Positions 16,129 to 24,290 of a DNA stretch of 64,000 bases are shown here, piece by piece. This DNA is from Nocardia exalbida NBRC 100660 (GTDB lineage: Bacteria > Actinomycetota > Actinomycetes > Mycobacteriales > Mycobacteriaceae). Position 1 is the stretch's first letter. Each line of letters starts with the position of its first letter. Location: positions 62,001-126,000 of the forward strand of contig NZ_BAFZ01000099.1 of NCBI RefSeq assembly GCF_000308575.1. Reading direction: 5' to 3'. A program made the position numbers and the translations under genes. The notes beneath the pieces are model-generated. The model was not told where the DNA came from and did no database searches. It saw only the letters and a list, made by a program, of their open reading frames with translations.

Positions 16129-16992
16129 TTACAGGGCGAGCATGGCGGCAGCGACCTGGTCGGCCGCGGTGTGTCGCAGAGCGGTACCCATGTCGTCGAG
16201 GACGAGCAGTCGCGCCCCGGGGACCTCGGCGGCGAGGACCTCGCCGTTGCCGACCGGGAAGAACGGGTCGGCGCGACCGTGCACCACGAGCGTGGGCACG
16301 TCGAGTTCACCGAGCCGGCCCCGCCAGCGTGGCGCGCAATCGATCCGGGAGAACACCATCCCGAGCTGATTCGCCTGGTGCACCGCGGGATCGCTCGACG
16401 GTGTCCGGTCCCAGATTCGGGCCGCCGTCGCCCGCGCTTCCTCCCGATCGTTGCCCATCGGCGCGGCCCCCTCGGCGGCGAACGCCGCGACAGCGTCTCG
16501 GTCGGTCCAGTCCGGCAGCGGGTGGGAGAACAGCGCGGCCATGACCGCAGGGTCGTGGTCGGGCAGGTCCTCGTCGACTGGACCCGGCGCCACCGGCCGG
16601 GTGCCGACGAGGGTCAGTGCGGAGAACATATCCGGGTGGTCCAGCGCGGCGACCTGAGCGACCATCCCGCCGACGCCGACGCCACCGAGATGGGCGGTCC
16701 CGGCACGGAGCACCTCGACCAGCGCGGCCGCATCGGCGGCGAGATCCCGCAGGTCGTACGCCGGATTCTCCGGGTCGAGAGTCGTCGACGCGCCGGAGTC
16801 GCGCAGGTCGTAGCGAACCACGCGCCGTCCGCCCGACGCGAGCCGCTCGCACAGCGCGTCGGGCCAGGACAACATCGTTGTGCCGCCGACCAGCAGGACC
16901 AGCGGATTGTCCGCGCGGCCGAAGCTCTCGATGCCCAGATCCACACCGTTCGCCCGCACCGAGGCCATGCCCGATCGAAACGGTCTCGTCAT
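16129..16992 (-). CDS. Alpha/beta hydrolase-fold protein lacking nucleophile and catalytic His
   Basis: 287 residues with a full alpha/beta hydrolase layout. VLLVGGTTMLSWPDAL (oxyanion region) is followed by VVRYDLRDSGAST and a nucleophile elbow. That elbow reads HLGGVGVGGMVAQ, so the expected GxSxG serine is Gly106. The acid is present in VVHGRADPFFP (Asp242). The position of the usual histidine, in the family pattern GMGHAL, reads DMGTAL (Thr270), although His274 is near. It resembles RdmC-type methyl esterases and lipases by sequence but is probably not a serine hydrolase. The ATG at 16992 has AGGAG six bases upstream. It is divergent from the P-loop kinase gene. Confidence 0.8.
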   Translation of the reverse strand: MTRPFRSGMASVRANGVDLGIESFGRADNPLVLLVGGTTMLSWPDALCERLASGGRRVVRYDLRDSGASTTLDPENPAYDLRDLAADAAALVEVLRAGTAHLGGVGVGGMVAQVAALDHPDMFSALTLVGTRPVAPGPVDEDLPDHDPAVMAALFSHPLPDWTDRDAVAAFAAEGAAPMGNDREEARATAARIWDRTPSSDPAVHQANQLGMVFSRIDCAPRWRGRLGELDVPTLVVHGRADPFFPVGNGEVLAAEVPGARLLVLDDMGTALRHTAADQVAAAMLAL

Positions 16993-17153
16993 CCCTGACT
17001 CCTGTCTGTCGGTATCCCAACCGAATTGACGACAGATTCACTCGAAAGTCATCGGTGTAGCCGGGATTTTGTCCACACTCCCGCAATCGCCCCTTGAACT
17101 CGGCGGAAAGGGATGTCCTGGGCGCAGTCGGCGTCGATGGATAGCTTGGTCGA

Positions 17154-17810
17154 ATGGGTGCCGACGATCACGAGCAGCCTCGTACCGCAGCCGCGCTGCG
17201 CGCACGACTGCGCCATATCTATTGGATCGGTGGGGGCAGCGGTGCCGGCAAATCGACAATCGCGGGCGATCTCGCCGCCCGGCACGGCTTGCGCGTGTAC
17301 TCGACCGACGACGCCATGCGCGACCACGCTGCGCGCAGCACACGGGAGAACTCACCTTGGCTGAGCAGATTCGCGGCGATGAGTATGGATGAACGCTGGG
17401 TGAACCGGTCGCCGGAGACGATGCTCGACACCTTCCACTGGTACCGGGGCGAAGGATTCCATTTCATCATCGACGACCTGTTGTGTTCATCCTCCGAAAC
17501 CGGTGTCATCGCCGAGGGCTTCCGACTGTTGCCGCATCTGGTCGCTCCACTGCTCACCGAGCGCAGCCACGGCGTGTGGTTGCTTCCCTCACCCGCGTTC
17601 CGCCGGGCAGCGTTCGATAAGCGCGGCTGGGAGATCCCGGGCAAGACCCGTGATCCGGAGCGTGCTGCACGAAACCTGCTCGAACGTGATCGGTTGTTCA
17701 CCAACCGTCTCCGCACGGAGAGCGCCCGCCTCGAACTTTCCGTCACCGACGTCGACACCGTGTCCGGGGAGGATCTGACCAATAGGGTTGGTCAGATACT
17801 CGGGCTCTGA
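17154..17810 (+). CDS. P-loop NTPase of the small-molecule kinase type
   Basis: 218 residues. Walker A is GGGSGAGKST near residues 26-35, followed by DLAARHGLRVYSTDD, which places an acidic acceptor-site motif after the second strand as in shikimate, gluconate and cytidylate-type kinases. A basic lid-like segment (RGWEIPGKTRDPERAARNL) lies near 165-183. It is probably a cytoplasmic kinase of the AAA_33 type acting on an unknown metabolite. The start ATG at 17154 lacks a clear ribosome-binding site. An eight-base stem (CTGACCAA/TTGGTCAG) overlaps the last codons at 17775-17795 and may help end transcription. Confidence 0.75.
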   Translation: MGADDHEQPRTAAALRARLRHIYWIGGGSGAGKSTIAGDLAARHGLRVYSTDDAMRDHAARSTRENSPWLSRFAAMSMDERWVNRSPETMLDTFHWYRGEGFHFIIDDLLCSSSETGVIAEGFRLLPHLVAPLLTERSHGVWLLPSPAFRRAAFDKRGWEIPGKTRDPERAARNLLERDRLFTNRLRTESARLELSVTDVDTVSGEDLTNRVGQILGL

Positions 17811-18297
17811 GCCGCTAGTGCCCGAGGCGCATTCGGAACGCGCCACTAGGGCGTTGGACATCGGCAGTTGTAGCGGCGAGTCGTGCGCTGAGGTCATTCG
17901 GCTTCAGAATGTGAGTCGAGTCGTGAACAGGGTGTTCGACGTGCAGGATTGGATGTCAAGGGGGTCACATTCCGCCGTCGACCAACGTCTGAATGGCCCC
18001 TCCCTCTGGTGCAAGAGCTCGTCGAGGCGTCGACTTCTCTGACCGACACACGGGTCGTCAACCCGAACTTCGCAGGCACAGAACACAGCGATCGGAAGCC
18101 CCCGGTGAATGCTGCGGCCAAGGCGGCCACCGATCGCAACCCACCAAAACTGGGTCATACGGCCCGATGCATCTGTCCCGAAAGCTCACCCAAGTGCATC
18201 GGTGACCGAGCGCTGTGAACATAAAGTTTGGTGTCGTCCGCAGGAGTTCGACCAGAGAGAGTTCAGGTTCAGCGCCGCCACAGGTAGCACCTTCCAA
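17811..18297. other. Intergenic stretch with no supported gene
   Basis: The P-loop kinase and Abi genes converge here. A weak inverted repeat CTAGTG/CACTAG (17815-17820 and 17844-17849) could be part of a terminator. A TTG-initiated frame at 17949-18218 has no recognised homology and no ribosome-binding site. Base composition is lower in GC than most of the window, like the adjacent Abi gene. Confidence 0.45.
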
Positions 18298-19419
18298 CTA
18301 CTGCTGGTCGAGGTCACCCAGGGTCCGCGCCGACTGCAGTGCCGCAACAGCCACGTAGCGCTGTCGTTGCACCCACGCACTACCTCGTCCGCTGCTCTGG
18401 CGGCGAAGCTCCCCGGGCAACGTCACGTGCCCTCTGCTCAACCCCTCGGCATCAGGGCGGGTGAGGAGGAAGAGTTGGTATTCGTCTTCCGCCCAACCGA
18501 GAGCCCGCGCGCCCTTGATGATTTCGGCGATGCGCCTGTCGTCTTCCTTGCCCGAGCCCATTCTTCGGCCGATCTCCTCGGGTGTCCAAACGACAGGGTC
18601 GATACGCTCTAGCACCTTTGGTATCTCGCGCTGCAGCGCGGCATCCGCGTAGAACCCGATGTGGCTGATCTGTCGAAAAAATCTGCCCGGTTGACAAACG
18701 TAGGCACTGTGCTGCTCATAGAGTGGCCAGGCTTTGCGCGCAGGCACGATAACGGCGATCGATTCAGCCGCCTCTGGGCGCTCATTCAGCAGATCCGGCA
18801 CCCGGCACAGCCCCGTGACCCACCGCTCCAGATCGGCGTCGATCCAGCGGAGTAGATCCATCGCTTGCTCGAATCGCTCCTCGAGAGGGAGATCGAAGAT
18901 TGCTTGGTGGTGGGCAATGCGATTGCGCAGATTCTTGAGCGCGAGGACGTTCCTGTGCACAGTGTCGCGCCTGAACTCAACCTTCTGCCTGTTCGGAAAC
19001 GCGTGGACAAGATGCTTACGAAACAACTGCTCGTACTTCGGCCCGAAGACACTGAGCCAGAGGCCGAACGTCATAGAGGAAAGAACTTTGTCGCGAGTGG
19101 CTCCGTCCGCCCTGGCACCGAGGTGTCGGCGTGCCGTTCGGTGGAATTCCAGGTCATGGTCGGTCAGGAATGCCGGATTAGCGAACCACCACCCTTGGGA
19201 GAGGTCCACGCGAGCCGACTCCAGTACTTCAAGACGCTGAAGGACTGCGTCGATCGCGTTACGCAGAGCAACCTCGACATGGGAAATCAGCTCGAAGAAC
19301 GCCGCGGAGATGGCGACGTTCCACTCGTACAGATCGCGCGCAGCATCCGGGTCGTGGTTCGCCGCCACCAAGTACTCGTCGAACCGACGTCGCGTGACCC
19401 ACGCAGTCAGGTCCGGCAT
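18298..19419 (-). CDS. Abi-type (AbiD/F-like, HEPN) abortive-infection protein
   Basis: 373 residues. The N-terminal two thirds fit the Abi_2 family: an early DLYEWNVAISAAFFELISHVEVALRN helix and later LKNLRNRIAHHQAIF, with the RNxxxH HEPN motif near residues 167-172. HEPN proteins of this kind cleave RNA or shut down translation when a phage infects. The tail (VTLPGELRRQSSGRGSAWVQR) is basic. The gene has visibly lower GC and different codon use from its neighbours, no adjacent antitoxin gene, and lies beside the core gene ychF. This suggests a horizontally gained solitary defence gene. The start is ATG at 19419 with GGGGGAG just upstream. Confidence 0.75.
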   Translation of the reverse strand: MPDLTAWVTRRRFDEYLVAANHDPDAARDLYEWNVAISAAFFELISHVEVALRNAIDAVLQRLEVLESARVDLSQGWWFANPAFLTDHDLEFHRTARRHLGARADGATRDKVLSSMTFGLWLSVFGPKYEQLFRKHLVHAFPNRQKVEFRRDTVHRNVLALKNLRNRIAHHQAIFDLPLEERFEQAMDLLRWIDADLERWVTGLCRVPDLLNERPEAAESIAVIVPARKAWPLYEQHSAYVCQPGRFFRQISHIGFYADAALQREIPKVLERIDPVVWTPEEIGRRMGSGKEDDRRIAEIIKGARALGWAEDEYQLFLLTRPDAEGLSRGHVTLPGELRRQSSGRGSAWVQRQRYVAVAALQSARTLGDLDQQ

Positions 19420-19462
19420 GCTCTCCCCCGATCACGATTGACCGTCGCGTTACACTGGCTCC

Positions 19463-19513
19463 AGTGCCCCAGATCGGCCTCTGGTCCCTAGCAGATTATG
19501 CCGCTGGGGCACT
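19463..19513 (-). terminator. Long-loop hairpin downstream of ychF
   Basis: The arms AGTGCCCCAG (19463-19472) and CTGGGGCACT (19504-19513) are perfect ten-base complements around a 31-base loop that contains further short pairings. The structure lies 42 bases past the ychF stop and 44 bases upstream of the Abi gene start. It can terminate ychF transcription; it might equally mark the junction where the Abi gene was inserted. Confidence 0.5.
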
Positions 19514-19554
19514 CTTTGTGTGGCGTACGCTTCGACCAACCGCCGACACACCCC

Positions 19555-20634
19555 CTACACGTTAAAGCGGAACTCGACCACGTCGCCGTCCGCCATGACG
19601 TAGTCCTTGCCTTCCATGCGCACCCTGCCCGCCGCTTTGGCTGCGGCCATGGAACCCGCTTCGACCAGGTCGTTGTAGGCGACGACTTCTGCTTTGATGA
19701 AGCCGCGTTCGAAGTCGGTGTGGATGACGCCTGCGGCCTTGGGGGCGGTGTCGCCTTGGTGGATGGTCCAGGCGCGGGCTTCTTTCGGGCCCGCGGTCAG
19801 GTAGGTCTGGAGGCCGAGGGTGTGGAAGCCCGCGCGGGCCAGGGCGTGCAGGCCGGGTTCGGTCTGGCCGATGGATTCGAGGAGTTCGAGGGCGGATTCC
19901 TCGTCGAGTTCCAGCAGTTCGGCTTCCACCTTGGCATCGAGGAAGACCGCGTCGGCCGGGGCGACGGAGGCTTTCAGCTCCGCTACCTTCGCCTCGTCGG
20001 TGAGCACCGACTCGTCGGCGTTGAAGACGTAGAGGAAGGGCTTGGTGGTGAGCAGCGAGAGTTCTTTCAGCAGCTCGGTGTCCACCTTGTCCGCTGCGGC
20101 GAACAGGGTGGTGCCGCTGTCGAGGATCTCCTGCGCGGCCTTGGCGGCATCGGCGACCGGCTTGCGGTCCTTCTTGACCTTGGCTTCCTTCTCCAACCGC
20201 ACGACCGCCTTCTCCAGGGTCTGCAGGTCGGCGAGGATGAGTTCGGTCTCGATCACCTCGATGTCGGCGCTCGGGTCGACGCGGCCGTCGACGTGCACCA
20301 CGTCGTCGTCGGCGAATACCCGCACCACCTGGCAGATGGCGTCGGCCTCGCGAATGTTGGCGAGGAACTTGTTGCCCAGGCCCGCGCCCTCCGAGGCGCC
20401 CTTCACGATGCCCGCGATGTCGACGAACGACACGGTGGCAGGCACGATCCGCTCGGACGAGAAGATCTCCGCCAGCTTGTTCAGCCTCGGATCGGGCAGC
20501 GGAACCACGCCGACGTTCGGCTCGATCGTCGCGAAGGGGTAGTTCGCGGCGAGCACGTCGTTCTTGGTCAACGCGTTGAACAGCGTCGACTTCCCGACGT
20601 TCGGCAGGCCGACAATTCCGAGGGTGAGACTCAC
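19555..20634 (-). CDS. ychF: YchF (Obg-family ATPase)
   Basis: 359 residues, standard length. The G1 loop GLPNVGKS (9-16), the DIAGIVKGASEGAGLGNKFL switch and G3 region, and NADE in place of the GTPase NKxD define the ATP-preferring YchF/OLA1 group. The C-terminal TGS domain ends DYVMADGDVVEFRFNV. YchF binds ribosomes and is linked to stress and redox responses. GTG at 20634 gives the conserved MSLTLGIVGLPNVGK start, although no strong ribosome-binding site is visible. It is the Rv1112 equivalent, here separated from the rest of the syntenic block by about 19 kb of other genes. Confidence 0.96.
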   Translation of the reverse strand: MSLTLGIVGLPNVGKSTLFNALTKNDVLAANYPFATIEPNVGVVPLPDPRLNKLAEIFSSERIVPATVSFVDIAGIVKGASEGAGLGNKFLANIREADAICQVVRVFADDDVVHVDGRVDPSADIEVIETELILADLQTLEKAVVRLEKEAKVKKDRKPVADAAKAAQEILDSGTTLFAAADKVDTELLKELSLLTTKPFLYVFNADESVLTDEAKVAELKASVAPADAVFLDAKVEAELLELDEESALELLESIGQTEPGLHALARAGFHTLGLQTYLTAGPKEARAWTIHQGDTAPKAAGVIHTDFERGFIKAEVVAYNDLVEAGSMAAAKAAGRVRMEGKDYVMADGDVVEFRFNV

Positions 20635-20731
20635 GAGGAGCAGAGTCTACCCTCCCCCATGAGCGGCACATGGTGGAGAGGTCTTCTCGACCTTTGCCGC
20701 GGCCATGTGCCGCTCGCGGAGCCCGCCCGCG

Positions 20732-21658
20732 TCAGGGGATGAGGACGACTTTGCCGAGGTTGGCGCGATGCTCGACGGCAGCGTGGGCGGCGGCCGCTTC
20801 CTCGAGGGGGAATTCGGCGTGCACGGCGGGGCGTAGTTGACCGGAGGCGAAGTACTGCCACAGCTCTTGGCGCCAGTGCTCGTACAGGTCGGGCTGTTTC
20901 TGCGCGATGCGGGCCATTTGGAAGCCGATGACGGATTTCGCGCCGACGAGCAGGTCGTATGCCTGGATGACGCCGCCGCCGGAGCTGTAGGCGACCAGGC
21001 GGCCGCCGGGGGCCAGGGCCGCGAGCGCGGGGGTCAAGAGGTCGCCGCCGACCGCGTCGAGCACGTAATCGGCGGGAGGTCCCCAGGTCTGCCGGCCGTA
21101 CTCGACCACGTCGTCGGCTCCGAGCTGCTGGACGAAATCGGCCTTCGCGAGATCCGACACCGCGCCTACCACCCGCGCCGCGCCGCGCACCCGTGCGAGC
21201 TGGACGGCGAGATGGCCGACGCCGCTCGCGGCGGCGGTGATCAAGGCGGACTCGCCTTCCTGCGCAGACGCGGCATGGAGCGCACCCAGCGCCACCAAGC
21301 CGCTGCGCACCAGCGCCACCGCGTCCACCGCCGACGCTCCGTCGGGAATCGGCGACGCCATGGCCGCCGACAGCACCGCGTAGTCCGCGTAACCGTGCCC
21401 GAACACGAGGCCGGTCACGCGGTAGCCGGGCGCGTACCGCTCGACGCCCTCGCCGACCGCGACCACCTCGCCCGCGACCTCGCCGCCCAACGCGATAGGT
21501 TCGCGCTGCTCACGCACCTTCCGCACCACCGGCAGGGTCACCCCGACCGCCTCGACACGGACCAGCAGTTCCCCTGGTCCGGGCGTCGGCACCTCGGCCG
21601 AGACGAGCTCGAGCACCTCGGGACCACCGCTGCGCTCGTACTGCACCCGCCGCATCAC
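20732..21658 (-). CDS. Zinc-independent MDR-superfamily quinone oxidoreductase
   Basis: 308 residues with MDR features: an N-terminal GroES-like domain (PGPGELLVRVEAVGVTLPVVRKV), the NAD(P)-binding motif AAASGVGHLAVQLARVRGA near 140-158 and YVLDAVGGDLL near 200. Structural zinc cysteines are absent, so it belongs with quinone oxidoreductases that reduce quinones or enones using NADPH. Starts at 21658 and 21655 are both ATG and nearly equivalent. It follows ychF tail-to-head with a gap of about 100 bases. A 19-base palindrome lies about 60 bases upstream and may be its operator. Confidence 0.86.
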   Translation of the reverse strand: MMRRVQYERSGGPEVLELVSAEVPTPGPGELLVRVEAVGVTLPVVRKVREQREPIALGGEVAGEVVAVGEGVERYAPGYRVTGLVFGHGYADYAVLSAAMASPIPDGASAVDAVALVRSGLVALGALHAASAQEGESALITAAASGVGHLAVQLARVRGAARVVGAVSDLAKADFVQQLGADDVVEYGRQTWGPPADYVLDAVGGDLLTPALAALAPGGRLVAYSSGGGVIQAYDLLVGAKSVIGFQMARIAQKQPDLYEHWRQELWQYFASGQLRPAVHAEFPLEEAAAAHAAVEHRANLGKVVLIP

Positions 21659-22026
21659 ACCTCCAGAAATCGTTAGAAGGCGTAACGGTAGCCGGATCGC
21701 AACGGGTGATCACAGTCCACTACACGCTGTAGTGGTACATCTCACCAGCGCCCGGAACCGGTGGAGAGCTGCCCGACACCGGGGATCAAGCACTGGCAGG
21801 ACACCCGGTCACGGCGGTGGTCCGCATTCGCTGCCCGACCATCCCGCGCTGCGATCGTCCGCGTGCCACAGCTCACCGACCATGCGGCAGAAGGCTCCCA
21901 TCGCATCCGCGTCGACGTGCCACCTGCCTGCTCGACACGGCCACCGCCGAAACGGCGATCCGCGCGCACGTCGACGTCGCAAACCGATCGGGCCACATGT
22001 CGGTCCCCGGGCGTAGCGTGTCCCGT
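21659..22026. other. Divergent promoter region between MDR and AraC genes
   Basis: No gene is supported. The region holds the 19-base palindrome at 21717-21735 and a weaker CGTTA/TAACG pair at 21671-21687 close to the MDR start. The AraC promoter probably lies in the rightmost 100 bases; I cannot place its elements with confidence. Confidence 0.5.
21717..21735. promoter_or_regulatory. 19-base palindrome upstream of MDR gene
   Basis: CCACTACA and TGTAGTGG are perfect eight-base arms around CGC. The site is 59-77 bases upstream of the MDR start codon, in the range of an operator overlapping the promoter. The regulator is not adjacent; the AraC-type gene on the other side is a candidate but AraC sites are usually direct repeats. 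Confidence 0.5.
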
Positions 22027-22863
22027 ATGGAGCCGACCACGGAGGTGGTGACGGCGCGTCCGGCGCCCGTGCTCGCCGCGTTCATCGACCGCTATATCGG
22101 GTATCGCATGTCCGGGTTCGCGGCGGCGACCCATCGTGGATTGCCTTCGCGGCACATGACTTTCATCGTCGCTATCGGCCCGACGATCGACGTCGTCGAG
22201 CAGACCGATCCGCGACAGTCTCCGCGGAACTACCGCTGCGTGCTGAGCGGCCTACAGGCGAGCACGGCGCTGATCGCGCACGACGGTCACCAGGAGGGCG
22301 TCGCCGTGGCGCTCACGCCACTCGGTTGCCGCACCTTGTTCGGCATGCCCGCGGCGGCGCTGTGGGACACGTCGGTCGAATTCTCCGACGTCGTCGGTCC
22401 CGTCGGCCTGGAGCTGTGGGAACGGTTGCAATGCGTGCCGAGCTGGCCCGAACGTTTCGCCGTCTGCGATCGGGTGCTCTGCGCGCTCGCCGATCCCGAC
22501 CGCGCGGTGCGTCCGGAACTCACCTGGGCTTGGCGCGCCGTGGTCGGTTCCGGCGGCGCGATCGAGGTCGGCCCGCTGGCCGAGGAGATCGGGTGGAGCA
22601 GGCAGCATCTGACGCGCCGGTTCAATCGCGAGTTCGGTCTGAGCCCGAAGCTCGCGGCCCGGATCACGCGTTTCGAACGAGCCCGCCGCATGCTCGCGCA
22701 CACGCCCTCCTACATCACCATTGCCCAGGTGGCCGCCGCGTGCGGCTATTACGACCAGGCCCATCTGGACCGCGATTTCGCCGACCTCGCGGGGACGAGC
22801 CCGACCGTCTGGCTCGCCGAGGAGGTTCCATCCGTCCAAGCCGCCGACGAGTCCGCCGGATGA
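22027..22863 (+). CDS. AraC-family transcriptional regulator
   Basis: 278 residues from ATG at 22027. The C-terminal AraC double helix-turn-helix is clear: LAEEIGWSRQHLTRRFNREFG, then LAARITRFERARRML, then IAQVAAACGYYDQAHLDRDF (about residues 175-255). The N-terminal half (RHMTFIVAIGPTIDVV) resembles the sensing domain common in actinobacterial AraC proteins lacking a cupin signature. An ATG ten codons upstream (21997) is possible. Its stop is ten bases before the VOC gene start, so the two are probably one operon and the VOC protein may process or bind the same effector. Confidence 0.87.
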   Translation: MEPTTEVVTARPAPVLAAFIDRYIGYRMSGFAAATHRGLPSRHMTFIVAIGPTIDVVEQTDPRQSPRNYRCVLSGLQASTALIAHDGHQEGVAVALTPLGCRTLFGMPAAALWDTSVEFSDVVGPVGLELWERLQCVPSWPERFAVCDRVLCALADPDRAVRPELTWAWRAVVGSGGAIEVGPLAEEIGWSRQHLTRRFNREFGLSPKLAARITRFERARRMLAHTPSYITIAQVAAACGYYDQAHLDRDFADLAGTSPTVWLAEEVPSVQAADESAG

Positions 22864-22873
22864 GGATGAAGCC

Positions 22874-23290
22874 ATGACGAATCCGACAGAAACCAGCACC
22901 CGCACCGCCGTCTGGCCCACGCTGACCTTCCGCGATGCCCGCGCCATGGCCACCTTCCTCATCGAGGCGTTCGGCTTCCGGGAAGCCGCGCTCTACACCC
23001 GCGAGGGTGACCCGTCGATCGTGGAGCACGCGGAACTGCGCTGGCCGCTGGGCGGCGGCGTCATGTTCGGCTCGGCAGGCAAGGACGACAGCCCGTTCGG
23101 CACCCGCCCGACCGGCACCGACTCTGTCTATCTGGTCTGCGAGGAGCCCGACGCCTTGTTCGCCCGCGCGACCGCCGCGGGCGCCGAAGTGGTCCGCGAC
23201 CTGCGCGACGAGGACTACGGCTCGCGCGGCTTCACGGTCCGCGACCCGGAGGGCAACCTCTGGAGTTTCGGCACGTATTGGGGCGCTTGA
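22874..23290 (+). CDS. VOC-superfamily (glyoxalase/bleomycin resistance-like) protein
   Basis: 138 residues, WPTLTFRDARAMATFLIEAFGFREAALYT to RDPEGNLWSFGTYWGA, one vicinal-oxygen-chelate fold of the PhnB/YraH-like type. The RDPEGNLWSFGTY ending is the standard strand with a metal-type Glu. Members bind antibiotics or catalyse metal-dependent isomerisation or dioxygenation; the specific activity is not readable. The ATG at 22874 is preceded by GAGGATGAAGCC. It lies directly downstream of the AraC regulator gene and is probably co-transcribed with it. Confidence 0.85.
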   Translation: MTNPTETSTRTAVWPTLTFRDARAMATFLIEAFGFREAALYTREGDPSIVEHAELRWPLGGGVMFGSAGKDDSPFGTRPTGTDSVYLVCEEPDALFARATAAGAEVVRDLRDEDYGSRGFTVRDPEGNLWSFGTYWGA

Positions 23291-23381
23291 TCGGCGCGGC
23301 CGACGACGCCGGTCCGCTACCCGACCGCGGGGCCTTGCCGAGGCCCCGCGGCAGCTCCCCCGTTGGCGGGCGAGGTCCTGC

Positions 23382-24290
23382 TCAACGCCCGCCGAGCCCC
23401 GACATCGCGATGCCGCGGATGAACGCGCGCTGGGCGATCGCGTAGATCACCAGCAGCGGAACCAGGATGACGATCGCGGCGGCCATCAGGATCGGCCACT
23501 GGGTGTGGTACTGGCCTTGCAGCCGGACCAGACCCAGTGTCGCGGTGGCGACGTCCTCGCGCTGGATCATGACCAGCGGCCAGAGGAAGTCGTTCCACAC
23601 GGTGATCCAGGTGAGCACGGCGAGCACCATCAGGGCCGGACGGGTGTGCGGCAACAGGACCCGCCAGTAGACCTGCCAGGTGTTGCAGCCGTCGAGGATG
23701 GCGGCCTCCTCCAGTTCGTCGGGCAGCGTGCGGAAGAACTGCCGCATCAGATAGGTGCCGAACGCGCTGCCGAACAGGCCGGGAACGATCATCGCCCACG
23801 GGGTGTCCACCCAGCCGAAGGCCCGCATCAGCAGGAACTGCGGGATCACCGTCACGGTCAGCGGCACCATCAGCGTCGCGAGGTAGGCGAGGAACAGCAT
23901 GTCCCGCCCGCGAAAACGGAGGCGCGCGAACGCGTAACCGGCCAGCGAGCAGAAGAAGACCTGCCCCGCCGTGACACACAGCGCGTAGACCGTGGTGTTG
24001 AGCAGCATCCGCCCCATCGGCAGCAGTTCGAAGACCTTCCCGTAGTTCGACCACTGCGGCCGCTGCGGAAGGAAGGCCGCGTCGGCGATCTCACCGTCCC
24101 GCTTCAGCGAGCCCGACACCGCCCACAGGATCGGCAGCAGCGCGCACCACGCGATGCCCACCAGCACCGCGTAGATCACGGTCCCGCGCAGCAGCCGGCG
24201 CACGATCGCCCGGTCGACCCGGCCGAACGCGGCGCTCGCGCGGTCGCGCCGGACCGGCAGTGCGCGCCGCACCACCTCGTAGGTGTTCAC
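23382..24290 (-). CDS. Sugar ABC transporter permease, MalG type
   Basis: 302 residues with about six membrane segments and the permease EAA loop DELEEAAILDGCNTWQVYWRVLLPHTRP (around 195-222), which docks the ATPase. GTG at 24290 overlaps the stop of the MalF-type gene by four bases. Ends in the basic cytoplasmic sequence RAFIRGIAMSGLGGR, common in the CUT1 carbohydrate family. It pairs with the other permease to form the channel for a sugar delivered by the lipoprotein encoded upstream. Confidence 0.93.
   Translation of the reverse strand: MNTYEVVRRALPVRRDRASAAFGRVDRAIVRRLLRGTVIYAVLVGIAWCALLPILWAVSGSLKRDGEIADAAFLPQRPQWSNYGKVFELLPMGRMLLNTTVYALCVTAGQVFFCSLAGYAFARLRFRGRDMLFLAYLATLMVPLTVTVIPQFLLMRAFGWVDTPWAMIVPGLFGSAFGTYLMRQFFRTLPDELEEAAILDGCNTWQVYWRVLLPHTRPALMVLAVLTWITVWNDFLWPLVMIQREDVATATLGLVRLQGQYHTQWPILMAAAIVILVPLLVIYAIAQRAFIRGIAMSGLGGR

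Noticed and set aside
16674..16676. Frameshift or sequencing error explaining the missing serine of the hydrolase
   Set aside because: The frame is continuous on both sides, and the Gly codon needs two base changes to become a TCx serine codon or one to become AGC, so a real substitution is the simpler reading. It remains checkable by resequencing.
17949..18218. TTG-initiated 89-residue frame
   Set aside because: No ribosome-binding site, no recognised family and weak composition; it cannot be supported without a homology search.
19463..19513. tRNA-like cloverleaf next to the Abi gene
   Set aside because: The pairing forms one long-loop hairpin only; no T-loop or anticodon arm pattern could be drawn.
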